From the NCBI RefSeq assembly GCF_035934735.1, contig NZ_CP142396.1:1116001-1180000 (forward strand): 64,000 nt of DNA, in the 5' to 3' direction. The translations under genes and the position numbers were made by a program. This DNA is from Sedimentibacter sp. MB31-C6 (lineage in GTDB: Bacteria; Bacillota; Clostridia; Tissierellales; Sedimentibacteraceae). Of this stretch, positions 19,001 through 26,706 are shown one piece after another. How positions within the stretch are numbered: the stretch's first letter is position 1; each line of letters opens with the position of its first letter. The notes under the pieces were generated by a model. It was not told the origin of the DNA. It did not search any database and saw only the letters and a list, made by a program, of their open reading frames with translations.

Positions 19001-21239
19001 CCTTGGCATCATTTCCTTTGACTATCTCAACGTTTTTTGACCACCCGCTTACATTTAAAAACACCTCATTAGTATCAATTACTTGTAGAGTATTACTATA
19101 TAAAGTAAATTTTTCATCTGGTTGTCCTGAGTTTAAAGCAGTTAAAGAAAACCTTACACTCCCCGGTTTCCCGGTTAATGAAATTGCTCCTGAAGTTGTT
19201 ATTGATGCAACTATATTGTCGCTTGCCATCCACTCAAAATCCTCTAACTCCTGCCATGTAGCATTGTTTTTAACGTTGTATCCTAATGAAATTAATTCAA
19301 CACTGTCAGAAGATATTTTATTTTCCACAGGCCAATTCTCATACACAATTTCTACGTCGGATTCATCATCAATATATATAATTTGAGGCAATATATATTG
19401 CTTTGACAACAAATATATCAAGTTAAAATTGTTAGTTTCGTTTTCATCAAAATAAATTTCAGCTACATAATTTGTATCTGATATTAAAGAACTTACAGGT
19501 GCAATAAATTTTCCTCTAAGCTTAGTAATTAAGAGTTCATCATTAGCATAAAGGTCAACATCAACAGCAGTTCCGTTCTCTCCTATTACTCTTGCCTTGA
19601 CTGTTTTTATACGTCCATCATCCGTTTTATGTGAAGTCAGATATTCAGAAAGCTCCTCATTTACTTTGAGAGAAAGATTTACTTCAACCTCAGCATTCAT
19701 GCTCTTACCCTGACTAACCTTTATATCTGTTTCAGCACAATAAGAAAAGAGTTCCTCTATGGTGTATGATTTAAGTTTAGTATTTGTAATTTGATTGCTG
19801 TAGGACATATTTTCCTGTTCATTACCAGATAAATCAATTGCACCTGTTACCTCATCTATATTAATCAAATCATTAAAATCAGCACCTATCTCATACAAAA
19901 AGCTCACATCTTCTGAAACTGTCCCATCTCTTTCAACAGGATACAAAACAGTATCATTTGCCTTTAAACTTATATTGTCTAACAAAACAGCTTCGTTAAA
20001 TGTAACGGTAATAGGTATATTCTCTCCTAAATAATATTCTCCTGAAGGCGCAGTAACATTTACAAGACATGGTTTGATTTTATCCTCAAAAGTCATCTGA
20101 TTTTGAACATAATTACCATCCTTATCATGAAACAATGTATATATATCACCGTTTATCATTGAATAGTTCAAATTAATGTCTATGGATTTAACAGCATCGT
20201 TTGCTTCAGAATTACGACCCAGTCCTAAATCACTCAATAAAACATCATTGCAATCAAAATCTATTATATTTTTTCCATCTATGGAAGCGCTCAAATCTAA
20301 AGCATTATTTGAGAAGGTAGCATAATTATTATCGATTTGCAAATTAGCTTCCCCTGTTGCATATGATTCATTTAAAAAATATACTGTAGGTAAATTCAGA
20401 TGAGAAAAAGTACCTGTATCTATCATTTTTCTAACATCCGCTGTTATGGCAGATGATGTTGCGATACTTATAGTGTTATTTATGTTAACATATTTGCCTA
20501 AAGTATCAGGAAAGCTTTCAGCATTTTTGATCTTCGAAATATCAGCCATATATACACTAGCCGCCCTTTCATATATCTGCTTAAGATTAAGAGCATTTTC
20601 AATCCTAACAGGAATAGTCATCACTTCTTTATTATTTTCAAATAAAGCATTGCTGACACCGTAGCAGCTAATATAAAATACTCTATCACCCATCCAAAGG
20701 TCTCCATATTCTGAAACTCTTGGATTATCAGCATCGTAATTATTGTTAATCTTAGGAATTTTAAACTCTAAGTTTTTTTCAACTTGTCCTGCTGTAAATG
20801 TGACACTACCATTTACAACCCCTTCATAATGTTTATAAAAAAATGCACTTCCTGAAAATATTTTATAATCAAAGGATACATCTCTGTCATTTGAAGAATT
20901 TAACTTAAATGTAATTATAGCTGTTACATCATCATTAGTATCAGTACTTATAGATTCATTAATTTCATAAGATACCCGTGCTTCAAAATTATATTCAGAA
21001 GGTGAGATAACGATATCCTCATCTGTAATTGAATACAGTCCTATACCTTTATTGTTAAGTTGTTCAGTCAAGGATTTCAATGCTGTGTCATGAGCAGGTA
21101 AATGTAATTCATAACCTAAATGATTAGTATCTAAATAATCAATATTGGTATAAGCAAAACCAGAAAACGAACTAAGAATAATACATAATAATAGTATAAT
21201 GCTTATAACTTTGTTTGTTTTTTTAACATAGCATTTCAT
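13068..21239 (-). CDS. Giant S-layer-homology surface protein (2,723 residues)
   Basis: A very large exported protein with a signal peptide (residues 1-29, VISIILLLCIILSSFSGFAY). Residues about 65-190 resemble a Calx-beta domain; about 390-440 and 660-740 resemble bacterial Ig-like domains (LGENIPITVTFNEAV; ITTSGAISLTGKPGSVRFSL), with another near 1020-1075. Residues about 1500-1700 are a Gly/Tyr-rich beta region. About 1780-2200 is a beta-propeller-like region with repeated SNGEKTIVAWR-type strands. About 2215-2360 contains two CARDB-like domains. Three SLH domains close the protein (about 2545-2723), with the LVTRG, SITRE and NATRAE signatures. SLH domains bind pyruvylated secondary wall polymer, so it sits on the cell surface. 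No catalytic motif was recognised. It follows the tetR gene by 38 bases, probably in one transcript. Confidence 0.92.
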   Translation of the reverse strand: MKCYVKKTNKVISIILLLCIILSSFSGFAYTNIDYLDTNHLGYELHLPAHDTALKSLTEQLNNKGIGLYSITDEDIVISPSEYNFEARVSYEINESISTDTNDDVTAIITFKLNSSNDRDVSFDYKIFSGSAFFYKHYEGVVNGSVTFTAGQVEKNLEFKIPKINNNYDADNPRVSEYGDLWMGDRVFYISCYGVSNALFENNKEVMTIPVRIENALNLKQIYERAASVYMADISKIKNAESFPDTLGKYVNINNTISIATSSAITADVRKMIDTGTFSHLNLPTVYFLNESYATGEANLQIDNNYATFSNNALDLSASIDGKNIIDFDCNDVLLSDLGLGRNSEANDAVKSIDINLNYSMINGDIYTLFHDKDGNYVQNQMTFEDKIKPCLVNVTAPSGEYYLGENIPITVTFNEAVLLDNISLKANDTVLYPVERDGTVSEDVSFLYEIGADFNDLINIDEVTGAIDLSGNEQENMSYSNQITNTKLKSYTIEELFSYCAETDIKVSQGKSMNAEVEVNLSLKVNEELSEYLTSHKTDDGRIKTVKARVIGENGTAVDVDLYANDELLITKLRGKFIAPVSSLISDTNYVAEIYFDENETNNFNLIYLLSKQYILPQIIYIDDESDVEIVYENWPVENKISSDSVELISLGYNVKNNATWQELEDFEWMASDNIVASITTSGAISLTGKPGSVRFSLTALNSGQPDEKFTLYSNTLQVIDTNEVFLNVSGWSKNVEIVKGNDAKVYYSTNIPANNETAATTFFFKLYEVEYEAGEIKKGDLVVSDTKNFTAENQELYYSVDRQYLSNVSERGKFSYILELSTRDLKTDMVFTTSAFIRVKSLPAKAMLSKPVSYYITDEIESFNVNFDVDNYNSDTSVMLNVTKNGNTIITKNSISDRAKDIRVDMDEVPVLNLYDTYMVSLKVKNEYDEAYSYDSYIMYVYNSDALKISINGVKKESHTMSLDNVLKDMSSEEILNLNRNITLTDEININYDEYKWSRLFDKTKWLVQNDSMLSLKYKDGGLLSNIDENILVAPDAQLLLEGLSPGKTYITVSHNLTGMEEKIEVTVDNARDKLFIFQVYPAQKSKVFYLNGDSSYKEVETDEKGRIAIFEESGIKGDIIFTPENTDLYDKFILENNELKSMQQSTNHLGLYPQNNIVFKKSNYETIFYVWRVDSKGRKFLHEGDVTIRGGVYRNGIYCPGATINGKNGQEEQIVKKTGYGYILKFDQNQFVNDKYDTPITSEDKIEYVFEIGISGYFSKFMKVDNETIRFFKKYYDTPVPAGTIFLESSDNSKINNDISIISQELILGENIIDVPENIIIEDISKSAYINTDMVFKGNPDNNYNVRFLDRKSNALVDSLNTEVESYEFSDTISIKNTFDLQQYVSNLEFGEVKNLSMQITVKGDEGLEIINLPSVHNVSRINGVDKLSTLETGELNKIRQDVRNSINGPSMIDSDGKADYIKTSLNYLSGFSVDSDKLRLEITPTDDPLIFKGVIMMGVGQMSKYMKSGVYSRDEKVSLLYDYMPDYEIYNSDFIGNSKIFMDAYMGGYGSNSKIYGGGAYFDCEIFYDIDDSEWKIVVLQSFMHVGGGYHYKKIYNTWIGPVPVTAEFLAGGTGQLNLKTVSEGSGKGSTYITEFQPYIYIRGFGGVGRDYKIVSLKAGVYGKVSLDQQYLWLKSEQKNSNGQKITLAGETGIEYKIKLVLVNVEGTYEIGEGSKTWKFNNYNDIKKQYDTIKYNLVLDKYMGLNSDECNKQATFEDRSYLSNERNWNSHMARSSLAGGIIVLQSNSYPYSNPVLSTDGELMVYISDMDSYDLNQTSVCFSVKSGGIFPEGTKIDDSGYADTDVVIDGTTDCAAVAWTRVITDMELSEGSEATLEDIQNMISSTEIMAGIYNGSEFITTRLTDNSTADMSPVVASNGEKTIVAWRNFYSGDMVDMDSPLSFDGRDNIMYKIFDGSEWSDEKCLYDGSVEMLNTLNTKMLSDGTSAITYEITMDGTDNTEIFCAIIGDDGNILKNIRLSNNEKRNENPQITSIEFPDEIERFVIGWNSFMEAETEDTMGKSIIRVTAVDGNGNVYTDFDNEIAGSDTADYSYFKFTKGSKKLQDLSIVWAQPEFDTEDNYSHALWGRKFSLQEDEIMISPEIKLLKLDDNNLIDFYDAHVENAGKISFILQTTDYNTEKEYSNIIYGQSEYSNKLSLEQVYYSRNEILPGNEMPFMFRLYNRGIEPINSVSINFGEVVHVFEEDDYIMPGQYKDINIFYSVPEIIIDPAYSITAEYSPSLDTDTVTGTIKLDVPDVGIYGIDVVKEADRERMFSVMLHNNTFSELKEGKHVVKLYAYDDSDPEAEPIVAETISDANSLDMINNGMFSKNILLDEEALQGILNEEGEIPDDGARIFFKTVIEEDSEEIEDSNISNNWDYIKIIGLISKNMESVSLTSRMKSHSGQTSVQVELTNNSMNELIGGNIVVNLKSESGRIIQTKQFGDKASLVLDGEETFIQTFAFNSEGDSFDVVYIGENQDDDKDNSDNPKDDNMQKNYINLFIDVNETDWFYDAVKFAIENGLMIGTDTYTFEPELLVTRGMLVTILHRLENQPLDLNGNFADVKPGDYYYNAVAWAQQNNIILGIGETKFGPNESITREQLATILFRYYLYKNNGAVDTGADLSEFEDTDLISPYALPAMQWAVKVGLIKGRGEITLAPKGNATRAETAVILQRFLEVNR

Positions 21240-21277
21240 TGATAATACCTCTTTCTTTATATTTTAGTATAGATAAA

Positions 21278-21886
21278 CTAAAAGCTTGTTAACTGTGGCT
21301 TTATTTGATTTAAAATCATGTATATCAGCTTCATACCATAGTCGGCAAGCTTAAACGAACCCTTTCTTAGACACCAATCATATATTACACCTCTAATGCA
21401 GGTTGTAAGAATCATAGTAATTTCATCGGTTGATAAATCGCTATATATCTCTTTGTTTTCCTTTGCCTCATCTATTAATAATTTTAGACGATTATTATAT
21501 TCCCTATCAGGTGAGGTAAGAAATCTGACAGTGTTTGAATCTTTAATCTGCGATGAATAAATTACAGACATAAACTCCAGTCCTACTTCATGTTCCATAA
21601 TAGAAAAAACATAACTAATAAATGCCGTAATTTTTTCCATTGTGTTCTGATAATTATTAGTTAACTTAAAAAAATCAATGTATATTTCATCAACCATTGG
21701 AACCATACTGTAAATCAAATCTTCTTTTTTTTCAAAATGATTATAAAAACCACCTTTTGAAGAATTTGCTTCATTTATAATTTCATCCACTGTCACATTG
21801 TTGTATCCCTTCTCCACAAACAACTTTCTAGCACATTCTATAATTCTTTTCTTCGTTTTATTACCCTGACTGGTTTTTTTATTCAC
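21278..21886 (-). CDS. TetR/AcrR family transcriptional regulator
   Basis: A 202-residue repressor-type regulator. The N-terminal helix-turn-helix is standard: RIIECARKLFVEKGYNNVTVDEIINEANSSKGGFYNHFEKKEDLIY. The rest is a helical ligand-binding domain with no family-specific signature I can read. It is the first gene of an apparent two-gene unit with the giant SLH protein. A consensus sigma-A promoter lies directly upstream, and two adjacent 12-base palindromes lie between its -10 box and the start codon. Autoregulation and ligand-induced release of the surface-protein gene are inferred. The start ATG at 21886 follows a CAGGAGGC-type ribosome site. Confidence 0.9.
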   Translation of the reverse strand: MNKKTSQGNKTKKRIIECARKLFVEKGYNNVTVDEIINEANSSKGGFYNHFEKKEDLIYSMVPMVDEIYIDFFKLTNNYQNTMEKITAFISYVFSIMEHEVGLEFMSVIYSSQIKDSNTVRFLTSPDREYNNRLKLLIDEAKENKEIYSDLSTDEITMILTTCIRGVIYDWCLRKGSFKLADYGMKLIYMILNQIKPQLTSF

Positions 21887-21905
21887 GTCTTGCCTCCTGA
21901 AATAA

Positions 21906-21942
21906 ATATACAGACTACAGTCTGAGACTATAGTCTGTATAT
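21906..21942. promoter_or_regulatory. Double-palindrome operator of the tetR-surface protein unit
   Basis: AGACTACAGTCT (21912-21923) and AGACTATAGTCT (21925-21936) lie one base apart. They are nested in a larger inverted repeat, ATATACAGACTA (21906-21917) and TAGTCTGTATAT (21931-21942). Two adjacent sites of this size fit two TetR dimers. The position right after the -10 box would block transcription starting there. Confidence 0.75.
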
Positions 21943-21945
21943 GTT

Positions 21946-21974
21946 ATTATAACTATTGTGACAATTTATGTCAA
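21946..21974 (-). promoter_or_regulatory. Consensus sigma-A promoter of tetR and the surface protein gene
   Basis: On the minus strand TTGACA (21969-21974), 17 bases and TATAAT (21946-21951): both hexamers are perfect. The start site should fall inside the double palindrome at 21906-21942, so a strong promoter is placed under tight repression. Confidence 0.8.
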
Positions 21975-22042
21975 TGAAAAAATAAATCATATCTTATAGA
22001 CCCAAATGCTCCCTTTATGATAAACAGTCATTAAAATAAAAT

Positions 22043-22088
22043 AGATGGCTCTGATTACCGAAAAATACAGTAAAATCATAAACCATCT
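22043..22088 (-). terminator. Terminator of guaA carrying repeat copy 2
   Basis: On the minus strand AGATGGT and CCATCT close a hairpin whose inside resembles the hairpin at 6109-6152 closely (GATTTTAC, GTATTT and CGGTAATC are shared). It is followed by ATTTTATTTTA. It lies 55 bases past the guaA stop codon. Confidence 0.7.
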
Positions 22089-22142
22089 ACCCAAAATTCA
22101 TACTAATTTAATGCTAAATTACATTGAAATTCCAACAGTTAA

Positions 22143-23675
22143 CTACTCCCACTCAATTGTAGCAGGTGGCTTGCTTGTAATGTCGTAAACAATCCTATTC
22201 ACATTATCAACTTCATTAACAATTCTGTTTGATACTTTTTCTAATACATCATATGGTATACGTGCCCAGTCTGATGTCATACCGTCTGTTGATGTTACTG
22301 CTCTTAGGGCAATTGTGTGAGAGTATGTTCTTTCGTCTCCCATAACACCAACGCTTCTGATGTTTGGAAGTGCAGCGAAGTATTGCCATATTTTGTTTTG
22401 AAGACCTGCCTTTTTTATTTCATCTCTAAATATAAAGTCTGCTTCTCTTACTATTTTTAATTTATCTTCTGTTATTTCTCCTAATGTACGAATTGCAAGA
22501 CCTGGTCCAGGGAACGGTTGTCTTTCAACAATTTCTTCTGGAATTCCAAGTTCTCTACCTACTTGTCTTACTTCATCTTTGAAAAGTTGTCTTAATGGTT
22601 CTATTAATTCAAAATCAACATCTTCTGGAAGTCCTCCAACATTGTGATGACTCTTTATTACTGAAGCTGTAGATGTACCACTTTCAATTACATCAGGATA
22701 AATAGTACCTTGTACTAAGTAGTCAATATGTCCGAATTTATCTTTTAGTTTTTGTTTTTCTTCTTCAAATACTCTTATAAATTCATTGCCAATGATTTTT
22801 CTCTTTGTTTCAGGATCTGTTACGCCTGCCAATTTTCCTAAAAATCTTTCACCAGCGTTTACTCTTATTAAATTCATATTGAATTTTTCTTTAAATACTT
22901 CTTCAACTTCATCGCCTTCATTTTTTCTGAGAAGTCCATGATCAACAAATACACATATCAGATTAGAACCAATAGCCTTGTGAACCATTACAGCTGCAAC
23001 AGAAGAATCTACTCCACCTGACATGGCACAGAGTGCTTTTTTATCTCCAACTTGTGATTTTATTTGAGCAATAGCATCTTCACAGAAATTTCCCATATTC
23101 CAATCACTTTCTAAACAACATATATTGAATAGAAAATTATTTAATATTTCTCTTCCTTTTTCTGTATGTTCTACTTCTGGATGGAATTGAACAGCATAAA
23201 TTTTCTTATCTTCATTTCTCATTGCGCAAACTGGACATGTTTCTGTTTTCGCAATTACTTCAAAATTTTCTGGAGCTTTTTCTATATAATCAGTATGACT
23301 CATCCAACATAATGAATCTTGAGGTATATCCTTAAACAATTTATCATCTGACAATACATTAAGTTCTACCCTGCCATATTCTCTAGAATCTGCCCTTTTA
23401 ACTTTGCCTCCGAATTCTTGTGCAATAAATTGTCCTCCATAACAAATACCTAGAACTGGAACTCCTAAGTTGAATATTTCATTTGTTATTTTGGGAGCAT
23501 TTTCTACGTAAACACTTGATGGTCCACCTGAAAGTATTATTCCTCTTGGATTTTTTTCTTTTATTTTATTAATTGTATATGTGTAGGGTACTATTTCGCA
23601 ATACACATTTGCTTCTCTAACTCTTCTTGCTATGAGCTGACTATATTGTGCACCAAAATCAACTATTAGTATCAT
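22143..23675 (-). CDS. guaA: GMP synthase (glutamine-hydrolysing)
   Basis: Converts XMP to GMP using glutamine and ATP, the last step of guanine nucleotide synthesis, in the cytosol. At 510 residues it is full length. The N-terminal class I glutamine amidotransferase has the nucleophile Cys 78 in [11 protein letters not shown] and the His 165/Glu 167 pair in QFHPEVEHT. The ATP pyrophosphatase P-loop is [12 protein letters not shown]. The C-terminal dimerisation part ends with the conserved [23 protein letters not shown] lies six bases before the ATG. It is transcribed alone from a sigma-A promoter with a leader of only about 50 bases, too short for a purine riboswitch. Confidence 0.98.
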   Translation of the reverse strand: MILIVDFGAQYSQLIARRVREANVYCEIVPYTYTINKIKEKNPRGIILSGGPSSVYVENAPKITNEIFNLGVPVLGICYGGQFIAQEFGGKVKRADSREYGRVELNVLSDDKLFKDIPQDSLCWMSHTDYIEKAPENFEVIAKTETCPVCAMRNEDKKIYAVQFHPEVEHTEKGREILNNFLFNICCLESDWNMGNFCEDAIAQIKSQVGDKKALCAMSGGVDSSVAAVMVHKAIGSNLICVFVDHGLLRKNEGDEVEEVFKEKFNMNLIRVNAGERFLGKLAGVTDPETKRKIIGNEFIRVFEEEKQKLKDKFGHIDYLVQGTIYPDVIESGTSTASVIKSHHNVGGLPEDVDFELIEPLRQLFKDEVRQVGRELGIPEEIVERQPFPGPGLAIRTLGEITEDKLKIVREADFIFRDEIKKAGLQNKIWQYFAALPNIRSVGVMGDERTYSHTIALRAVTSTDGMTSDWARIPYDVLEKVSNRIVNEVDNVNRIVYDITSKPPATIEWE

Positions 23676-23731
23676 ATTATTCTCCTCTTACGATTTAACA
23701 TCTACTGAATTCTGTATTTTTTTTTATACAT

Positions 23732-23760
23732 AGATTATCAAAAAAACTTGCAAGTGTCAA
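23732..23760 (-). promoter_or_regulatory. Sigma-A promoter of guaA
   Basis: On the minus strand TTGACA (23755-23760), 17 bases, TAATCT (23732-23737), about 57 bases before the guaA start. Confidence 0.65.
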
Positions 23761-23786
23761 TTAATTAATTATTTGTTCATATATAT

Positions 23787-23829
23787 AAAAAGAAGAATTT
23801 CATTAATTACAATGACATCGAAATTCTTC
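23787..23829 (-). terminator. Intrinsic terminator of gcvH
   Basis: On the minus strand GAAGAATTTC pairs perfectly with GAAATTCTTC and is followed by TTTTTATAT. It lies about 50 bases past the gcvH stop. Confidence 0.85.
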
Positions 23830-23880
23830 ACTTATTTAAGAATATTATAATATTTCTAAATTACATTCGCTATTAGCGTC

Positions 23881-24255
23881 TTATTCAAAGAGCTTTTCAT
23901 AGTCATCGGGAGAAAGAAGATCATCTGCTTCTGCTGGTAATGTCATTTCTAAAGCAACTATCCAAGCTTCATAAGGTGATTCATTTATTAATCCCGGATT
24001 ATCAATTAATTCTTCATTTATTTCTGCTACAGTTCCTGATAAAGGAGCAAATATATCTGATGCGTCTTTTTCTGATTCTAGAACTATAAATTGATCTCCT
24101 CTTTCAACTACTGTATCTATATCTGGTAAATCAGCATATACTATTTCTCCTAATAAATTTTGTGCATAATCTGAAATTCCAATATATGCAATATTACCCT
24201 CTATCTTCACCCACTCATGTAAATCTGAGTAAATTAATTCTTTTAGCACTTTCAT
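23881..24255 (-). CDS. gcvH: Glycine cleavage system H protein
   Basis: A 124-residue lipoyl carrier protein that shuttles the aminomethyl group between the P, T and L proteins of glycine cleavage. The lipoyl domain is intact, with the lipoyl Lys 63 in LESEKDASD, where most H proteins have ESVKAAS, and the C-terminal EAWIVALE strand. I start it at ATG 24255 because GGAGG lies five bases upstream; an in-frame ATG at 24267 precedes that site. No gcvT, gcvP or lipoate ligase gene is nearby, and its promoter and terminator show it is transcribed alone. Alternative carrier roles, such as in lipoyl relay or reductive glycine metabolism, cannot be excluded. Confidence 0.92.
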   Translation of the reverse strand: MKVLKELIYSDLHEWVKIEGNIAYIGISDYAQNLLGEIVYADLPDIDTVVERGDQFIVLESEKDASDIFAPLSGTVAEINEELIDNPGLINESPYEAWIVALEMTLPAEADDLLSPDDYEKLFE

Positions 24256-24317
24256 ATTATCCTCCATATTTTGTCAATTGTATGTTTTTATGATTAAAAT
24301 TATATTTACATTTAACT

Positions 24318-24345
24318 ATTATATTATTTTTTTATAATATATCAA
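24318..24345 (-). promoter_or_regulatory. Putative promoter of gcvH
   Basis: On the minus strand TTGATA (24340-24345), 16 bases and TATAAT (24318-24323). The leader of about 55 bases leaves no room for a glycine riboswitch. Confidence 0.4.
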
Positions 24346-24446
24346 TACCCAATAATATTTATTTAATTCTTATTATTTATATTTAAAAATTGATGATGAA
24401 ATAAAATTAAATACTTAATATTATAATTTCATAAATATTATACATC

Positions 24447-24475
24447 TTGACTTTTATCTTATATCCCATTATCAT
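24447..24475 (+). promoter_or_regulatory. Putative promoter of the flavodoxin gene
   Basis: TTGACT (24447-24452), 17 bases, TATCAT (24470-24475), about 50 bases before the start codon. Confidence 0.5.
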
Positions 24476-24527
24476 TTTATTATAACATCAGGGTAATAGG
24501 GAATTCATCAAAACAGGGAGTAGATAA

Positions 24528-25019
24528 ATGAAAATTTTAATTACTTATGCAAGTAATAATAAAACTACTGAAATATGTGCAAATATGTTAAAAGAAAGAT
24601 TACCTGAAGCTGACATAGTCAATCTTTCTGAACAAAAACCTAATGTCTCTTTATATGATATAATTATTATAGGTAGCTGTGTCAGATTTAATTGCATTCA
24701 TGAAGATGTGAAAAACTTTATAGGAGATAACATTGATGAGTTAATGAAAAAGAAAACTGCAATATATTTATGTTGTGCCTTTTCAGAAAAAGCAAATCAA
24801 TATCTTCTACACAACTTTCCTAAAAAACTTTTAAATAAATCTTTTTCCATCCAATGCTTTGGTGGTAGATTAAAAGTTAAACCATATAATTTATATGATA
24901 AATTTATTATGAGAACAGTTGTTAAAAATTTTAAACTTGATAATAGAAGTTTTCCTGATATTGATTTAAAAAGTATATCAAAGATGGTTGATGATATAAC
25001 TTTAGCTATTGAAAAATGA
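24528..25019 (+). CDS. Flavodoxin domain protein (HemG-like)
   Basis: A 163-residue flavodoxin-fold protein that should bind FMN and carry electrons or reduce a small substrate. The N-terminal KILITYASNNKTTEIC is the FMN phosphate loop, in the form used by the Flavodoxin_5 / protoporphyrinogen oxidase HemG group. IIIIGSCVRFNCIHEDVKNFI continues the fold, and CCAFSEKANQYLLHNFPKKLL with CFGGRLKVKPYNLYDKFIMRTV matches the HemG-like C-terminal half. No other haem gene is near, so a role in haem synthesis is not supported by context. A GGGAG site precedes the ATG, and a terminator follows. It is monocistronic. Confidence 0.82.
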   Translation: MKILITYASNNKTTEICANMLKERLPEADIVNLSEQKPNVSLYDIIIIGSCVRFNCIHEDVKNFIGDNIDELMKKKTAIYLCCAFSEKANQYLLHNFPKKLLNKSFSIQCFGGRLKVKPYNLYDKFIMRTVVKNFKLDNRSFPDIDLKSISKMVDDITLAIEK

Positions 25020-25030
25020 AAAATTATTAT

Positions 25031-25064
25031 AAAAAAACTGCTGCTAATTTGCAACAGTTTTTTT
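25031..25064. terminator. Bidirectional terminator between flavodoxin and decarboxylase genes
   Basis: AAAAAAACTG(C)TGC pairs with GCAACAGTTTTTTT. A-runs and T-runs flank both sides, so it can serve both the flavodoxin gene and the convergent beta-subunit gene. Confidence 0.75.
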
Positions 25065-25096
25065 ATAAATATATTAAAATTATTAATTATTAACTT

Positions 25097-26284
25097 TTAA
25101 CCAAAGAACATCAATAACAAACCTGCTGCAACTGCTGAGCCAATTACTCCTGCAACATTTGGACCCATTGCATGCATTAATAAGAAGTTTGCTGGATTAT
25201 ACTTTTGACCTTCTTTTTGAACAACACGAGCTGCCATGGGTACTGCTGATACTCCTGCTGCTCCAATAAGCGGATTAATTTTTCCACCGCTTGTCTTATA
25301 CATAATTTTACCGAATATAACACCTGTTGCTGTACCAAAACTAAATGCAATTAATCCTAATATTATAATCATAAGGGTTTTAGTATTAAGGAATGCAACT
25401 GCACTTGCCTTTGCACCAACTGTTATACCTAAAAATATAGTTACAATATACATTAAAGAATTCGTAGATGTTTCTGTAAGCTTTGGAACAACTCCTGATT
25501 CCTTAAATAAATTACCAAGCATAAGCATACCTATTAATGATGCTGCAGATGGTAATACTAATATAGTGAAAATTGTTACAATTATTGGGAATAATATTTT
25601 TTCTGTTTTACTAACAGGTCTTAACTGCTGCATTTTAACTTTTCTTTCTTCTTCTGTTGTTAAGGCTTTCATAATAGGTGGTTGAATTATAGGTACTAGC
25701 GCCATATAAGAATATGCAGCTATTGCTATAGGCCCTAACAAATCTGGAGCAAGTTTACTTGTTATATATAATGCTGTTGGTCCATCTGCTCCACCAATTA
25801 TACCAATTGATGCTGCTTCTGCACCTGTAAAGCTAACGATACCAGTTTGATTAAGAAAAATCGCTCCTAAAAATGTGAAAAATATTCCGAACTGTGCTGC
25901 GGCTCCTAAAAGCATACTTCTTGGATTAGCTATTAATGGCCCAAAATCTGTACTTGCACCTACGCATAAGAATATAAGAGGTGGATAAATTCCTAAATCA
26001 ACACCTTGATATAAATAGTACAATAGTCCTCCATTTTGGTCCCCTAAAGGCCCATCCATAAGTCCTGCTAATGGAAGATTTACTAATAACATACCAAAAG
26101 CAATAGGTATTAATAAATATGGTTCATAACCCTTTTTAATTGCTAAATACAAAAATATACATGCGATACCTATCATTATTAAATTGCCTGGTAACATTAA
26201 ATTAAAACCGAATAATTCCAATTCTACCAATTTAAATATTTGAGAAAAACCAGTCGTCTCCCAAAAATCAATAATTAATTCCAT
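25097..26284 (-). CDS. Na+-translocating decarboxylase, beta subunit (OadB/GcdB/MmdB family)
   Basis: A 395-residue integral membrane protein with about 10-11 helices. In this family it couples decarboxylation of carboxybiotin to export of Na+, so it makes a sodium gradient from decarboxylating oxaloacetate, malonate, glutaconyl-CoA or methylmalonyl-CoA. The ion-site segment [21 protein letters not shown] is present, as are [16 protein letters not shown] and the C-terminal [16 protein letters not shown] with [19 protein letters not shown]. The upstream 45-residue gamma subunit is 23 bases away in the same transcript. The carboxyltransferase alpha subunit and biotin carrier are not in the window, so the substrate cannot be decided here. 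Confidence 0.93.
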   Translation of the reverse strand: MELIIDFWETTGFSQIFKLVELELFGFNLMLPGNLIMIGIACIFLYLAIKKGYEPYLLIPIAFGMLLVNLPLAGLMDGPLGDQNGGLLYYLYQGVDLGIYPPLIFLCVGASTDFGPLIANPRSMLLGAAAQFGIFFTFLGAIFLNQTGIVSFTGAEAASIGIIGGADGPTALYITSKLAPDLLGPIAIAAYSYMALVPIIQPPIMKALTTEEERKVKMQQLRPVSKTEKILFPIIVTIFTILVLPSAASLIGMLMLGNLFKESGVVPKLTETSTNSLMYIVTIFLGITVGAKASAVAFLNTKTLMIIILGLIAFSFGTATGVIFGKIMYKTSGGKINPLIGAAGVSAVPMAARVVQKEGQKYNPANFLLMHAMGPNVAGVIGSAVAAGLLLMFFG

Positions 26285-26307
26285 AATATTCTCCTTAAAA
26301 AATAATT

Positions 26308-26445
26308 TTAATTAGACTTCTTAACAAATAAATGAGTTAAATCTATTATGTAAGATATTGCTAGTAAGACTACAAATACTACTGCCATACTAAACAAAGT
26401 TACAACTAACCCATCAGATATATCTACAGCTATTCCTTTAAACAT
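26308..26445 (-). CDS. Decarboxylase gamma subunit (OadG family), short
   Basis: A 45-residue protein with one membrane helix ([24 protein letters not shown]), the form of the small OadG/gamma subunit that assembles the Na+-pump decarboxylase. It lies 23 bases upstream of the beta subunit gene and shares its promoter. I use ATG 26445, which follows a GGTGGTG ribosome site; a longer in-frame extension to 26535 would cover the promoter and encode nothing recognisable. It lacks the Pro/Ala-rich linker and the Zn-binding C-terminal tail seen in enterobacterial OadG. Confidence 0.8.
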   Translation of the reverse strand: MFKGIAVDISDGLVVTLFSMAVVFVVLLAISYIIDLTHLFVKKSN

Positions 26446-26481
26446 TTTTTTCACCACCAATCCATAATTATAAACATTGTT

Positions 26482-26510
26482 AGTATAGACAATATTTTTT
26501 GTAAAGTCAA
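26482..26510 (-). promoter_or_regulatory. Sigma-A promoter of the decarboxylase gamma-beta operon
   Basis: On the minus strand TTGACT (26505-26510), exactly 17 bases, TATACT (26482-26487). It lies about 37 bases before the gamma-subunit start and inside the discarded longer reading frame, which supports the short start. Confidence 0.75.
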
Positions 26511-26655
26511 GCTTGTTTGTTAAATTGCAAGACATAATTATAATAATTCATAATTAAATAATCTAATATATTAAAAACGCATTATTTATGAAAGTACGTA
26601 CATTAATAATACTTTATACTATCAAAAAAATGCAAGTTTACGTTTAACTTTTTCA

Positions 26656-26688
26656 TAAAAAAAGGGTTAAGCTATTAAACTTAACCCT
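26656..26688 (-). terminator. Strong terminator of the Asn-rich protein gene
   Basis: On the minus strand AGGGTTAAG pairs perfectly with CTTAACCCT over an eight-base loop, followed by TTTTTTT. It lies about 20 bases past the stop codon of the Asn-rich frame, which supports that frame being transcribed. Confidence 0.85.
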
Positions 26689-26706
26689 GAATTATTATAA
26701 TAATTT

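Noticed and set aside
13987-20664. Many open frames on the plus strand opposite the giant surface protein
   Set aside because: They are antisense shadows without ribosome sites; the minus-strand frame is continuous with signal peptide and SLH domains.
23676-23760. Purine riboswitch upstream of guaA
   Set aside because: The leader after the predicted promoter is only about 50 bases and lacks the conserved three-way junction.
24256-24345. Glycine riboswitch upstream of gcvH
   Set aside because: The leader is about 55 bases, far too short, and the conserved aptamer cores are missing.
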